Shown: positions 36,651-46,722, numbered from the stretch's first letter. The stretch is 64,000 nt of DNA from Kitasatospora sp. Root107 (GCF_001424875.1 NZ_LMCT01000015.1:16598-80597), one strand, 5' to 3'. Numbers and translations: made by a program. Notes: generated by a model from the sequence alone, not told the origin.

Positions 36651-38144
36651 ATGACCGAACTGATCAAGCGGACGGCCGCCGACACGGCCGCCGCCATCGC
36701 CTCCGGCGAGGTCTCCGCCGTCGAGGTCGCCCAGGCGCACCTGGACCGGATCGACGCCGTCGACAAGAAGGTCAACGCCTTCCTGCACGTGGACACCGAG
36801 GGTGCGCTGAGCGCCGCCCGCGCGGTGGACGAGAAGCGCGCCAAGGGGGAGAAGCTCGGCCCGCTGGCCGGCGTCCCGCTCGCGCTCAAGGACGTCTTCA
36901 CCACCAAGGGCGTCCCCACCACCTGCGGCTCCAAGATCCTCGAAGGCTGGATCCCGCCGTACGACGCCACCCTGACGACCCGTCTGAAGGACGCGGGCGT
37001 GGTCATCCTCGGCAAGACCAACATGGACGAGTTCGCGATGGGCTCCTCCACCGAGAACTCGGCCTACGGCCCGACCGGCAACCCCTGGGACCTCTCCCGG
37101 ATCCCCGGCGGCTCCGGCGGCGGCTCGGCGGCGGCGCTGGCCGCGTACCAGGCCCCGCTGGCGATCGGCACCGACACCGGCGGTTCGATCCGTCAGCCCG
37201 GCGCCGTCACCGGCACGGTGGGCGTGAAGCCGACCTACGGTGCGGTCTCCCGCTACGGCCTGATCGCGTTCTCCTCCTCGCTGGACCAGGGCGGTCCGTG
37301 CGCCCGTACGGTGCTGGACACCGCGCTGCTGCACGAGGCGATCGCCGGCTACGACCCGCTGGACTCCACCTCGATCAACGCGCCGGTCCCGGCCGTGGTC
37401 GAGGCCGCCAAGCGCGGCGAGGTCCGCGGCATGCGGATCGGCGTGGTCAAGGAGTTCGCCGGCGAGGGCTACCAGGCCGGCGTGATGCAGCGCTTCAACG
37501 AGTCGGTGGAGCTGCTCCGTGAGCTCGGCGCCGAGATCGTCGAGGTCTCCTGCCCGTCCTTCACCCTGGCGCTGCCCGCCTACTACCTGATCGCCCCGAG
37601 CGAGGCCAGCTCCAACCTGGCCCGCTTCGACGCGATGCGGTACGGCCTGCGGGTCGGCGACGACGGCACCCGCTCGGCCGAGGACGTCACCGCCCTCACC
37701 CGTGAGGCGGGCTTCGGCGCCGAGGTCAAGCGCCGGATCATCCTCGGCACCTACGCCCTCTCCTCGGGCTACTACGACGCCTACTACGGCTCGGCCCAGA
37801 AGGTCCGCACCCTGATCTCGCGCGACTTCGACGCCGCCTTCGCCGGTGTCGACGTGCTGATCTCGCCGACCACCCCGACCACCGCCTTCCCGATCGGCGA
37901 GCGCGCCGACGACCCGATGGCGATGTACCTGGCCGACCTGTGCACGATTCCGTCGAACCTCGCGGGCAACGCGGCCATGTCGCTGCCCTGCGGGCTCGCC
38001 CCGGAGGACAATCTCCCGGTCGGCCTGCAGATCATCGCCCCCGCGATGGCGGACGACCGCCTGTACCGCGTGGGCGGCGCCGTCGAGGCCGCACTCAACG
38101 ACAAGTGGGGACACCCCCTGCTCGAGGAGGCACCGGCACTGTGA
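36651..38144 (+). CDS. gatA: Asp/Glu-tRNA amidotransferase subunit A
   Basis: A 497-residue amidase-signature enzyme that releases ammonia from glutamine. The Ser-cisSer-Lys machinery is visible: Lys in PLALKDVF, the Ser-rich [13 protein letters not shown], and Ser in [11 protein letters not shown]. The length is full. Its stop TGA overlaps the GTG start of a small membrane protein gene, which separates it from gatB. Confidence 0.97.
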   Translation: MTELIKRTAADTAAAIASGEVSAVEVAQAHLDRIDAVDKKVNAFLHVDTEGALSAARAVDEKRAKGEKLGPLAGVPLALKDVFTTKGVPTTCGSKILEGWIPPYDATLTTRLKDAGVVILGKTNMDEFAMGSSTENSAYGPTGNPWDLSRIPGGSGGGSAAALAAYQAPLAIGTDTGGSIRQPGAVTGTVGVKPTYGAVSRYGLIAFSSSLDQGGPCARTVLDTALLHEAIAGYDPLDSTSINAPVPAVVEAAKRGEVRGMRIGVVKEFAGEGYQAGVMQRFNESVELLRELGAEIVEVSCPSFTLALPAYYLIAPSEASSNLARFDAMRYGLRVGDDGTRSAEDVTALTREAGFGAEVKRRIILGTYALSSGYYDAYYGSAQKVRTLISRDFDAAFAGVDVLISPTTPTTAFPIGERADDPMAMYLADLCTIPSNLAGNAAMSLPCGLAPEDNLPVGLQIIAPAMADDRLYRVGGAVEAALNDKWGHPLLEEAPAL

Positions 38145-38380
38145 GCAGCATCGAGAAGGCCAAAGGGTTCAAGCACTCGAAGCCCGGTCTGTGGCTGTCC
38201 ATCGGGACGAGCGCCTTCGGCGCGGTCTCGATCGTCAAGGACGTCAAGAAGGCCCGCGGCGACAACGACACCCTCAAGCTGATCAACGCCCTGGTCGGCG
38301 CCGCCGCGCTGATCACCGGCACCGCACTCCTCGTCCGTGAGCTCAAGCGGCTCGGGGACGACGACGTGCTGCTGGGCTGA
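38141..38380 (+). CDS. Small membrane protein inside the gat operon
   Basis: A 79-residue protein starting at GTG 38141, overlapping the gatA stop by four bases (GTGA). It has two likely membrane segments ([16 protein letters not shown] at about 17-32 and [19 protein letters not shown] at about 48-66) and charged ends (KKARGDND in between, ELKRLGDDD after). I recognise no domain. The tight coupling shows it is expressed with the tRNA amidotransferase, but no functional link is known. Confidence 0.8.
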   Translation: MSSIEKAKGFKHSKPGLWLSIGTSAFGAVSIVKDVKKARGDNDTLKLINALVGAAALITGTALLVRELKRLGDDDVLLG

Positions 38381-38412
38381 CGGACCTCCAAGACTCAACT
38401 GAAGGGGACGCT

Positions 38413-39921
38413 GTGAGCGTCATTAGCCTGGTCTCGTACGAGGACGCACTTGCCTCGTACGACCCGGTGATGGGCCTTGAGGTCCATGTCGAGCTGGGTA
38501 CCAAGACCAAGATGTTCTGCGGCTGCTCGACCGAGCTGGGCGCCGAGCCCAACTCGCAGACCTGCCCGACCTGCCTCGGCCTGCCGGGCTCGCTGCCGGT
38601 GGTCAACGCGATCGGTGTGGAGTCGGCGATCAAGATCGGTCTCGCGCTGAACTGCGAGATCGCCGAGTGGTGCCGGTTCGCCCGGAAGAACTACTTCTAC
38701 CCGGACATGCCGAAGAACTTCCAGACCTCGCAGTACGACGAGCCGATCGCCTTCAACGGCTACCTCGACGTGCAGTTGGAGGACGGCTCGACCTTCCGGG
38801 TCGAGATCGAGCGCGCCCACATGGAGGAGGACACCGGCAAGTCCTCGCACATCGGCGGCGCGACCGGCCGGATCCACGGCGCCTCGCACTCGCTGCTGGA
38901 CTACAACCGGGCCGGCATCCCGCTGATCGAGATCGTCACCAAGCCGATCGAGGGCGCGGGCGAGCGGGCTCCGGAGGTGGCGAAGGCGTACGTGGCCGAG
39001 CTGCGTGAGCTGATCAAGGCGCTGGACGTCTCCGAGGCCCGGATGGACAAGGGCCAGATGCGCTGCGACGTGAACCTGTCGCTGCGTCCGCACGGCCGGG
39101 AGAAGTTCGGCACCCGCTCGGAGACCAAGAACGTCAACTCGCTGCGCAGCGTGGAGCGGGCGGCCCGGTTCGAGATCCGCCGGCACGCCACGGTGCTCGA
39201 CGAGGGCGGCACGATCATCCAGGAGACCCGGCACTTCCACGAGGAGGACGGCTCCACCACGGCCGGCCGGATCAAGGACAACGCCGAGGACTACCGGTAC
39301 TTCCCGGAGCCCGACCTGGTCCCGATCGCGCCCGCGCGCGACTGGGTCGAGGAGCTGCGGGCCGGTCTGCCCGAGCTGCCCCGGGTCCGCCGGGCCCGGC
39401 TGCAGGGCGAGTGGGGCCTCTCGGACAAGGACATGCAGTCGGTGCTCAACGCCGGTGCGGTCCAGCCGATCCTGGACACCATCGCGGCCGGCACCAACGC
39501 CGAGCAGGCCCGGAAGTGGTGGATGGGCGAGGTGGCGCGCAACGCCAACGAGACCGGCACCGAGCTGAGCGAGCAGCCGATCACCCCGGCCCAGGTCGCC
39601 CGGATCGCCGCGCTGGTCGCGGAGGGCAAGCTCAACGACAAGCTGGCCAAGCAGGTCATCGCGGCCGTGCTGGCCGGCGAGGGCGAGCCGGACGCGGTGA
39701 TCGAGGCCCGCGGCCTGGCCGTGGTCTCGGACGACTCCGCGCTCGGCGCGGCGGTCGACCAGGCGATCGCCGAGAACGGCGCGATCGCCGACAAGATCCG
39801 CGACGGCAAGATCGCCGCGGTCGGCGCGCTGGTCGGGGCGGTCATGAAGACCACCCGCGGCCAGGCCGACGCGGCGAAGGTCAAGGACCTGATCCTGGCC
39901 AAGCTGGGTGTCGAGGCCTAG
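38413..39921 (+). CDS. gatB: Asp/Glu-tRNA amidotransferase subunit B
   Basis: A 502-residue subunit that binds and phosphorylates the misacylated tRNA. The N-terminus has [19 protein letters not shown] and [13 protein letters not shown], with the zinc-site cysteines. [15 protein letters not shown] and [11 protein letters not shown] are diagnostic. The C-terminal YqeY-like tail runs to the end. The start is GTG 38413 with AAGGGG upstream. The stop codon lies within a 14-base perfect palindrome. Confidence 0.97.
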   Translation: MSVISLVSYEDALASYDPVMGLEVHVELGTKTKMFCGCSTELGAEPNSQTCPTCLGLPGSLPVVNAIGVESAIKIGLALNCEIAEWCRFARKNYFYPDMPKNFQTSQYDEPIAFNGYLDVQLEDGSTFRVEIERAHMEEDTGKSSHIGGATGRIHGASHSLLDYNRAGIPLIEIVTKPIEGAGERAPEVAKAYVAELRELIKALDVSEARMDKGQMRCDVNLSLRPHGREKFGTRSETKNVNSLRSVERAARFEIRRHATVLDEGGTIIQETRHFHEEDGSTTAGRIKDNAEDYRYFPEPDLVPIAPARDWVEELRAGLPELPRVRRARLQGEWGLSDKDMQSVLNAGAVQPILDTIAAGTNAEQARKWWMGEVARNANETGTELSEQPITPAQVARIAALVAEGKLNDKLAKQVIAAVLAGEGEPDAVIEARGLAVVSDDSALGAAVDQAIAENGAIADKIRDGKIAAVGALVGAVMKTTRGQADAAKVKDLILAKLGVEA

Positions 39922-39931
39922 GTATACCTAG
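39918..39931. promoter_or_regulatory. 14-bp perfect palindrome across the gatB stop codon
   Basis: CTAGGTATACCTAG is fully self-complementary and contains the gatB stop TAG. It is AT-rich for this genome and carries two CTAG tetramers, which are rare in high-GC genomes. It could be an operator for the small gene at 40085 or a structural 3' element. Confidence 0.4.
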
Positions 39932-40084
39932 ACCCTCAGGGGCCGCTGACGACCGCCCGCTCCGTACCTCGGAACATGCGGCATGCTCCCGATGTGGTGA
40001 CCCCCCTCAGCGGAGGAAGCTCTTAGCAGGACGAAGGACCGGCCGACGGAGGCCGGGACGGTCCGCCGAGAAGGGGTTACCACC

Positions 40085-40279
40085 ATGTTGGAGTACGAGC
40101 TGATCCAGGCCCGCTCGCAGGAGCTGCAGCGGCTGGCCAGGCACGACGCACTGGTCCGGGAGGCGCTGGACGCAGTGCAGCGCGAAGGTCGCCCGAGCCT
40201 GCGCAGCGGTCTGCGGAGAGCACTGCAAAACCGCCGGGTACGGGCACTCAGTCCGCGCCCCCAGCTCAACCAGTGCTGA
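40085..40279 (+). CDS. Small basic helical protein, unknown
   Basis: A 64-residue protein starting at ATG 40085 behind GAGAAGGGG. It is predicted almost entirely helical and rich in Arg, Gln and Leu (ELIQARSQELQRLARHDALVREALDAV), with a basic C-terminal half (RSGLRRALQNRRVRALSP). The first 45 residues could form a coiled coil. No family recognised. Its stop abuts the inverted repeat at 40280. Confidence 0.55.
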   Translation: MLEYELIQARSQELQRLARHDALVREALDAVQREGRPSLRSGLRRALQNRRVRALSPRPQLNQC

Positions 40280-40438
40280 GACCCTCCGGTGGTTGGGGGG
40301 CGGCGTCGCGGCGCCGAGGCACGCACCTCGACGGCTTCTCGTCGGTCGCCGATGCTCCGCATGGACTCCCTCCTCGGCACCGCCGAGGCACGCACCCCAA
40401 CACCGCTCCTTCACCCACCCCCCAACCGCCGGAGGGTC
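40280..40438. repeat. Composite element: inverted repeat enclosing direct repeats
   Basis: The 21-base arms 40280-40300 (GACCCTCCGGTGGTTGGGGGG... read to 40300) and 40418-40438 are reverse complements with one mismatch. The 117-base interior carries the 15-base direct repeat GCCGAGGCACGCACC twice (40313-40327 and 40382-40396). The ends sit exactly at the stop of the small gene and 110 bases before the LuxR gene. It could be a terminator or a miniature mobile/repetitive element; no gene lies inside. Confidence 0.6.
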
Positions 40439-40547
40439 TGAGCTGGTGGTACGAATGCTGACAGACCCTCACAGCCCGGCCGCCGCCCGTCCGATCAGCG
40501 AGATATCCGCTCGGACGGTGTCGGCGGCCTGTGGCATGCTCAGCGCC

Positions 40548-43500
40548 ATGGAGCAGATATCGGTGAGCCCGGTCTTCGTCGGACGCGGCACCGAGATCGG
40601 CACCCTGGACGCCGCGTTGCGCCGGGCGGCGGCCGGCCAGCCGCAGGCCGTGCTGGTCGGTGGCGAGGCCGGGGTCGGCAAGACCAGGCTGATCGAGGAG
40701 TTCCTGACCGCCGCCTGCGGCCCCGGCGTGGTCACCACCGTGGGCGGCTGCCTGGAGGTCGGCGCCGAGGGTCTGCCGTACGCACCGCTGGCCACCGCGC
40801 TGCGCCGCCTGCACCGCAACCTGAGGGTCGAGCTGGAGAAGGCGGCCCAGGGCATGGAGGGTCATCTCACCCGGCTGCTGCCGGAGTTCGGCGCGGACGA
40901 CGCCGAGCCCAACGACGAGTTCGGCCGGGCCCAGCTGTTCGAGCACACCGCCCGGCTGTTCGAGCGGCTCTCCGCCGACCGGACGATCGTGCTGGTCATC
41001 GAGGATCTGCACTGGTCCGACCGGTCCACCCGGGAGCTGCTGGCGTACCTGATCCGTACCCTGCACCGGGCCCGGGTGCTGATCGTCGCCACCTACCGCT
41101 CCGACGATCTGCACCGCAGGCACCCGCTGCGCCCGTTCCTGGCGGAGCTGGACCGGCTGCGTACCGTGCACCGGGTGGAGCTGTGCCGGTTCGGCCGGCG
41201 CGAGGTGGCCGCCCAACTGGCCGGCATCCTGGGCACCAAGGCCCCCGGCCGGCAGTTGGTGGACCGGATCCACCGCCGCTCCGAGGGCAACCCGTTCTTC
41301 GTCGAGGAGCTGGCCACCGCCCACCAGGACGGCTGCGACACCGGGCTCACCGACTCGCTCCGCGACCTGCTGCTGGTCCGGGTCGAGGCCCTGCCGGACG
41401 AGACCCAACGGGTCCTCAGAATCGCCGCCGAGGGCGGCTCGCTGGTCGAGCACGCCCTGCTGGAGGCGGTGCTGGACGAGGGCGAGGACGTCCTGATCGA
41501 CGCGCTGCGGAACGCCGTCGGCGTCAACGTGCTGCGCCCGGACAGCGACGGCGACGGCTACCGGTTCCGGCACGCGCTGGTCCGCGAGGCGATCTCGGAC
41601 GACCTGCTGCCCGGTGAGCGGTACCGGATCAACCGCCGCTACGCCGCCGCGCTGGAGCAGGACGGTTCACTGGTCTGCGGCAACGGCAGGGCCGCCCGGC
41701 TGGCCAACTACTGGTACCACGCGCACGACCCCGGCCGGGCCCTGCCGACGGCGCTGGAGGCCGCCAGGTCGGCCCGGCGGCGGAACGCCTTCGCCGAGCA
41801 GCTCGGCATGCTGGAGCGCGCGTTGGAGCTCTGGGACGAGGTCTCGGAGGAGGTGCGGCAGGAGAACCTGCGGCCCGCCGACTGGGCCGGCACGTATCCG
41901 CCGTGCGGCCACGACGACGGCGCCTGCCGGCTGCTGCACATGGTCGACGTGCTGGCCGAGGCGGTGCTGGCGGCCCGCCGGGCGGGCGACCGCGACCGCG
42001 GTCTCAGTCTGGCCAAGCGGGCCTTCAAGTTGCTGGACGAGGAGACCGAGCCGGAGCGCGCCGCCTGGTTCCGGATCCAGCGCGCGCTGATGTTCCGTCA
42101 CCTCCAGCGCAGTGGCAGCGACGAGGAGATCGAGCGGGCCCAGCGGCTGGTGGCCGGTCTGCCGCCGTCCCCGGTGCAGGCCGAGGTGTTCGCCCTGGCA
42201 GCCGGGCACGGGATGCTCGGCGACCCGGTCGAGGCCGACCGGGAGCTGGCCGAGCGGGCCGCCGCGATCGCGCGCGAAGTCGGTGCCCACGCGGTCGAGC
42301 AGCACGCCCGGATGACCATGGGCACCCTGTCGGTCTACTTCGGCGAGGCGACGGCCGGGCTCGCCCTGCTCGCCGACGCGGTCGAGCAGGTCAGGCACAC
42401 CGGCTCGGTGGACGTGCTCTGCCGGGGGCTGAACAACCTGTCCAGCCTGCTGCTCAGCCTGGGCCGGGCGGCCGAGGCCGAGGCGTTCGCCCGCGAGGGT
42501 CTTGCGGCCGCCCGGGGCAACGGGCTGCTCGGCAACATCGGTGCCCTGCTGACCGGGAATCTGGTCGAATCCCTGCTGGTGCTCGGCCGCCCGGCCGAGG
42601 CCGAGCAACTGCTGGCCGAGTGGGAGGGCGACCCTGCGAGCAGCAACGACCATGCCTTCCTCGGCCGGCTGCGGGCTGAACTCGCCCTGGACCAAGGTGA
42701 TCTGGCGGTCGCCGAGGAGTACCTGGAGCGGGCCAGGGTGGCCGGGCGGCAGGTCAGGCAGACCCAGCACGATCTCCCGCTGGCCCGGCTGGCGATGCGG
42801 ATCGAGATCCGGGCCGGGCGGCCCCTGAAGGCCAGGGCCGAACTGCTCGCCGTACTCGACCGGTTGGCCGAACGCCCGGTCGGGCAGGGCGTCGCGGACG
42901 GCTGCCTGTACGGGCTGCTGCCGGTGCTGGTGGAGGGCGCGTCCGGGGAGGCCGACTCGCGGGGTGCGGCGGCGGCCGATCTGGGGCGTCCGGTGGTGCT
43001 GCGGCGGATCGCCGAGGTCGCCGCCCAACTGCGGCCCCGGACGGAGCTGCACCAGGGATGGGTGGCGCTGCTGGCGGCCGAGCTGGCCCGCGCGGAGGGC
43101 GCGGACACCCCCGAGCAGTGGGCCGCCGTGGTGGAGCTGCTGCGTGACACCGGTCTCGGCTGCCCGCTCGGGCAGGCGCTCTACCGGCTGGCCGAGTCGC
43201 TGCTGACGGCCGGCCGCCGGGAGGCCGCGGTCGAGCCGCTCCGGGAGGTCGAGGCGCTGGCCACCGCCGGTCTGTACCTGCGGCAGGACATCGGCCAGCT
43301 GACCGCCAGGGCCGGGCTCTCGCTGGCCGCCCGTCCGGTGGCGGTGGCCCGGCCGACCCAGTCGGCCGAGCCAGCCGACCAGTTCGGCCTCACCCCACGC
43401 GAGCGGGACGTGCTGCACCGGCTGGCCCAGGGGCGGACCAACCGGCAGATCGCCGAGGAGCTCTACATCTCCCCGAAGACCGCCAGCGTGCACGTCTCCA

Positions 43501-43580
43501 ACATCCTGGCCAAGCTCTCGGTCGGCAGCCGGGGCGAGGCGGCCGCCCTGGCGCACCGGCTGCACCTGCTCGGCGCCTGA
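40548..43580 (+). CDS. Large ATP-binding LuxR-family regulator (LAL type)
   Basis: A 1010-residue regulator. Near the N-terminus (FVGRGTEIGTLD) there is an AAA/STAND ATPase with Walker A GGEAGVGKT (about residues 40-48) and Walker B LVIEDLHWSD. A long helical repeat region follows at about 350-880. The C-terminal LuxR helix-turn-helix is LTPRERDVLHRLAQGRTNRQ then ISPKTASVHVSNILAKL. I chose ATG 40548 (MEQISVSPVFVG), with CATGCT 7 bases upstream suggesting a leaderless start; the frame stays open upstream through the repeat but that is not coding. MalT-like proteins of this kind act as ligand- and ATP-dependent activators. Targets unknown. Confidence 0.9.
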   Translation: MEQISVSPVFVGRGTEIGTLDAALRRAAAGQPQAVLVGGEAGVGKTRLIEEFLTAACGPGVVTTVGGCLEVGAEGLPYAPLATALRRLHRNLRVELEKAAQGMEGHLTRLLPEFGADDAEPNDEFGRAQLFEHTARLFERLSADRTIVLVIEDLHWSDRSTRELLAYLIRTLHRARVLIVATYRSDDLHRRHPLRPFLAELDRLRTVHRVELCRFGRREVAAQLAGILGTKAPGRQLVDRIHRRSEGNPFFVEELATAHQDGCDTGLTDSLRDLLLVRVEALPDETQRVLRIAAEGGSLVEHALLEAVLDEGEDVLIDALRNAVGVNVLRPDSDGDGYRFRHALVREAISDDLLPGERYRINRRYAAALEQDGSLVCGNGRAARLANYWYHAHDPGRALPTALEAARSARRRNAFAEQLGMLERALELWDEVSEEVRQENLRPADWAGTYPPCGHDDGACRLLHMVDVLAEAVLAARRAGDRDRGLSLAKRAFKLLDEETEPERAAWFRIQRALMFRHLQRSGSDEEIERAQRLVAGLPPSPVQAEVFALAAGHGMLGDPVEADRELAERAAAIAREVGAHAVEQHARMTMGTLSVYFGEATAGLALLADAVEQVRHTGSVDVLCRGLNNLSSLLLSLGRAAEAEAFAREGLAAARGNGLLGNIGALLTGNLVESLLVLGRPAEAEQLLAEWEGDPASSNDHAFLGRLRAELALDQGDLAVAEEYLERARVAGRQVRQTQHDLPLARLAMRIEIRAGRPLKARAELLAVLDRLAERPVGQGVADGCLYGLLPVLVEGASGEADSRGAAAADLGRPVVLRRIAEVAAQLRPRTELHQGWVALLAAELARAEGADTPEQWAAVVELLRDTGLGCPLGQALYRLAESLLTAGRREAAVEPLREVEALATAGLYLRQDIGQLTARAGLSLAARPVAVARPTQSAEPADQFGLTPRERDVLHRLAQGRTNRQIAEELYISPKTASVHVSNILAKLSVGSRGEAAALAHRLHLLGA

Positions 43581-43702
43581 CCAGGCGTCAACTGCCGTTC
43601 GCCGCACGGGGCGGTCCGGCCGAAGGCCGTGCGCCCCCGTCGTGCGCTGCGGCCAACCGGGGCGATCCCGTCAAGAGTGGGGCACAACGCCACCCGGGCC
43701 CC

Positions 43703-43738
43703 ATTACTCTAAGTTGAGTGTGCGTGTCATTGAGTGAC
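43703..43738 (+). promoter_or_regulatory. Candidate BldD-binding sites
   Basis: ATTACTCTAAGTTGA (43703-43717) fits the BldD consensus nTnACnCnnAGTnAn at 7 of 8 fixed positions. A second dyad, GTCA-TTGAG-TGAC (43726-43738), follows and has half-matches. A possible -10 (TAAGGT, 43749-43754) lies just downstream and the c-di-GMP gene begins at 43795. BldD, which is activated by c-di-GMP, is known to control several diguanylate cyclase genes in Streptomyces. Confidence 0.5.
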
Positions 43739-43794
43739 GGAAGTGGTGTAAGGTCCGGAGCGGGAACACCGGCAAGGCGTGGGGGAGAAGTCGA

Positions 43795-46722
43795 GTGAAC
43801 TTTCACCCGAGCCGCCTCCCCGGCCTGCTGCTGGTGCTGCTCTGCCTCGGGTACGCCCTGGGCGCCGCCGTCGGCTGGGGATCGCCGGAACTCGCGCTGT
43901 TCATGGGCGACTTCGGGCTGGCCGGGGCTGCCCTGGCGGCCGCGCTCTCCTGCCTGCTGCACGCCTGCGCGGCCGGTGGCCAGGCCCGGCCCGCCTGGCT
44001 GCTGTTCGGTCTGTCCTCCTCGATGGTGGCGATCGGCAACGGCACCTGGGGCTGGTACGAGGTGGTGCTCGGCACCACGCTGCCCGAGGGTTCGCCCGCC
44101 GAGTACGCCTTCCTGCTGTTCGCCCCGCTCGCCATCATCGGTCTGACCGTGCTGGCCCAGCGGCCCCGGACGGCGGCCGGCTGGCTCTGCCTGCTGCTGG
44201 ACGGCTGGCTGGTGGCCGGGTCGCTGTTCACCCTCAGCTGGAGCCTGGCGCTCGGCCGGGTCGCGGCCGGCGAGGGCGAGGACCCGCTCAGGATGGCGCT
44301 CAACCTGGCCTACCCCGTGCTGGACATCCTGCTGGTCAGCCTGGTGGTCGGCCTGCGGTTCCGGAGCCGGGACGGCAACCGGGCCGCCGTGCACACCGCG
44401 ATGGTCGGCCTCGCCGTCACGGTGGTCTGCGACGCGCTCTTCACCTCGCCCGCGCTGCGCAGCAGTTACCACTCCGGCGAGCTGCTGGACGCGGGCTGGT
44501 TCGCCGGCAGCGTGCTGCTCGCCTGGGCACCCTGGGCCTCCCGCGGCCGGTTCGGCCCGAGCCGTGAGCACCCCTCGGTCGGCGGCGCCCCCCGCCGCCG
44601 GGTCTCCTCCACCTTCAGCGCGCTCACCCCGTACGTCGCGGCGGCGGTCTGCACCGCGGGCATCCTCTACAACGCGCTCGGCGGCCACGCGCTGGACCGG
44701 GTGGTGGTGGCCTCGGCCTGCACCGTCGGTCTGGCGCTGATCGTCCGGCAGGGCGTGATACTGCTCGACAACCTCTCGCTGACCCAGGAACTCGCCCAGA
44801 AAGAGGCGCACTTCCGCTCCCTGGTGCAGGGCTCCAGCGACGTGATCATGATCGCGGGCGGCAGCGGCGTGCTCTCCTACGTCAGCCCCGCCTCGATCGG
44901 CGTCTACGGGCGGGACCCGGAGGAGCTGGTCGGCGGCAACCTGCTCAACCTGGTGCACCCCGACGACGTCGACCGGGTGCTGCGTCAGGTCCGGCGGCTG
45001 ATGGCCGACCGGCCGGTGCACCGGGACGGGGCCGCCGAGCCCTCGGCTCGGGTGGAGTGCCGGGTCCGCTCCGGCAACGACGAGTGGCTGCACGTCGAGT
45101 CGACGGTCAACCGGTACCGGGACGGGCTGATCCTGAACAGCCGCGACGTCACCGAACGGGTCATACTGCAGGCTCAGTTGCAGCACAACGCGTTCCACGA
45201 CCCACTCACCGACCTGCCGAACCGGGCGCTCTTCACCCAGCGGCTGCGCACCTCGCTGAGCCCGACCGAGGGGTACCCGGAGTACCCGGGCGGTGAGGAG
45301 GCCACCGTGGCGGTGCTCTTCCTCGACCTGGACGGCTTCAAGGCGGTCAACGACAGCGCGGGCCACCAGGTCGGCGACGAGCTGCTGGTACAGGCGGCCC
45401 GCCGGCTGCAGCACGCGGTCCGGTCCGGCGACACGGTGGCGAGGTTCGGCGGTGACGAGTTCGCCGCGCTGGTCCGCGGCCGGCTCGGCCGGGCCCAGGT
45501 GCACGAGCTGGCCGAGCGGCTCCGCTCGGCGCTCTCCGAGCCGTACTGGATCGGCGGGGCCGAGCTCGGGGTGGCGGCCAGTATCGGGATCGCCTTCGCC
45601 GGCTGCGACCCCGATCCCGGCGCGGACCCGCAGGCCGCGGCGGACGAGCTGATGCGCAACGCCGATCTGGCGATGTACCGGGCGAAGTCCGAGGGCAAGG
45701 GCCGGGTGGTGCTCTACCACCCGGCGATGCGGGCCGAGTTGGACCGCCGGACGGAGCTGGAGGAGCGGCTCAGGGTGGCCGTCCAGGAGGGCTCGTTCAC
45801 GCTGCTGCACCAGCCCGTGGTGGATCTGGCCACCGGCGCCGTCACCGGCGTCGAGGCGCAGGCCCGCTGGCGCTCGGCGCAGGGCCTGCTGCTCACCCCG
45901 GCGGAGTTCCTGCGCACCGCCGACCAGGGTGACGCGGCCACCAGGTTCGCCCGCTGGATGCTCCAGGAGACGGTCACCGCGGCCGCCCTGAGGGCCGGCC
46001 CGCGGCTGGTGCCCGTCCCGGTGACGATCCGCCTGTCGGCCCAACGGCTCTGCGCGCCCGGCATGTACGAGGCGGTGATCGCGGTGCTCAGGGAGACCGG
46101 CCTGCCCGCCGAGCTGCTGGTGATCGAGCTGGCCAGGACGGGCCCGGACGAGCACGCCGACGAGCTCGGCCGCCGGCTCGCCGCGCTCCGGCGGCACGGC
46201 GTCTCCACCGCGGTGGCGGGCTTCGGCGCGGGCGGCGGCTCGCTCGGGACGCTGGCCCGACTCCCGTTCGACGCGCTCAAGCTGGACCGCAGCCTGGTCC
46301 AGGACGTGGCCGACTCCCGGCTGACCCGCGCGCTGGCCGGGCACGCCCTCCGGCTGGCCCGCGACCTCGGTCTGGTGACCGGCGCCGAGGGGGTGGACCT
46401 GCCCCGGCAGGTGACCGCGCTGCAGGAGCTGGGGTGCCGTCAGGGGCAGGGTCTGGCCTTCGCCCAGCCGCTCGACGAGCACCGGCTGCGGCGGGCCCTG
46501 CTGCGCCGGGTCTACCCGCTGCCGAAACAGGCGACGGGGCTCTCCGCGCGACGCGCCTACCTGGCGGCGGACGCCCGATCGGGTGGCCGTCCGGAGCCCG
46601 GCGGCAGCCGGGTGGTGCACCATCAGAACGCCCCCGACCTGGCAGAACGTCGTCCGACCCCCGGTCCGTCCTGGGGTCCGGGCGGGGGTCCGCATAGCGA
46701 GACGGCCGTCCCACCTGCTTGA
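43795..46722 (+). CDS. Membrane PAS-GGDEF protein with degenerate EAL domain
   Basis: A 975-residue protein. About eight to ten membrane helices occupy residues 1-330, a PAS domain follows (about 340-450, FRSLVQGSSDVIMI...), then an intact GGDEF domain (GGDEF at 552-556). The EAL domain is degenerate: EAL reads EAQ at 687-689, the DDFGTG loop reads AGFGAGGG, while VIELAR and LKLDRSL survive. So it probably makes c-di-GMP but cannot hydrolyse it, and the EAL part may be a sensor. The start is GTG 43795 behind GGGGGAGAAG. It sits upstream of ilvB as in S. coelicolor (about SCO5511, from memory). The C-terminal 60 residues are low-complexity. Confidence 0.85.
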   Translation: MNFHPSRLPGLLLVLLCLGYALGAAVGWGSPELALFMGDFGLAGAALAAALSCLLHACAAGGQARPAWLLFGLSSSMVAIGNGTWGWYEVVLGTTLPEGSPAEYAFLLFAPLAIIGLTVLAQRPRTAAGWLCLLLDGWLVAGSLFTLSWSLALGRVAAGEGEDPLRMALNLAYPVLDILLVSLVVGLRFRSRDGNRAAVHTAMVGLAVTVVCDALFTSPALRSSYHSGELLDAGWFAGSVLLAWAPWASRGRFGPSREHPSVGGAPRRRVSSTFSALTPYVAAAVCTAGILYNALGGHALDRVVVASACTVGLALIVRQGVILLDNLSLTQELAQKEAHFRSLVQGSSDVIMIAGGSGVLSYVSPASIGVYGRDPEELVGGNLLNLVHPDDVDRVLRQVRRLMADRPVHRDGAAEPSARVECRVRSGNDEWLHVESTVNRYRDGLILNSRDVTERVILQAQLQHNAFHDPLTDLPNRALFTQRLRTSLSPTEGYPEYPGGEEATVAVLFLDLDGFKAVNDSAGHQVGDELLVQAARRLQHAVRSGDTVARFGGDEFAALVRGRLGRAQVHELAERLRSALSEPYWIGGAELGVAASIGIAFAGCDPDPGADPQAAADELMRNADLAMYRAKSEGKGRVVLYHPAMRAELDRRTELEERLRVAVQEGSFTLLHQPVVDLATGAVTGVEAQARWRSAQGLLLTPAEFLRTADQGDAATRFARWMLQETVTAAALRAGPRLVPVPVTIRLSAQRLCAPGMYEAVIAVLRETGLPAELLVIELARTGPDEHADELGRRLAALRRHGVSTAVAGFGAGGGSLGTLARLPFDALKLDRSLVQDVADSRLTRALAGHALRLARDLGLVTGAEGVDLPRQVTALQELGCRQGQGLAFAQPLDEHRLRRALLRRVYPLPKQATGLSARRAYLAADARSGGRPEPGGSRVVHHQNAPDLAERRPTPGPSWGPGGGPHSETAVPPA

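Noticed and set aside
40313..40396. CRISPR array
   Set aside because: Only two copies of a 15-base repeat, 69 bases apart, inside an inverted repeat, with no cas genes. No CRISPR array was seen anywhere in the window.
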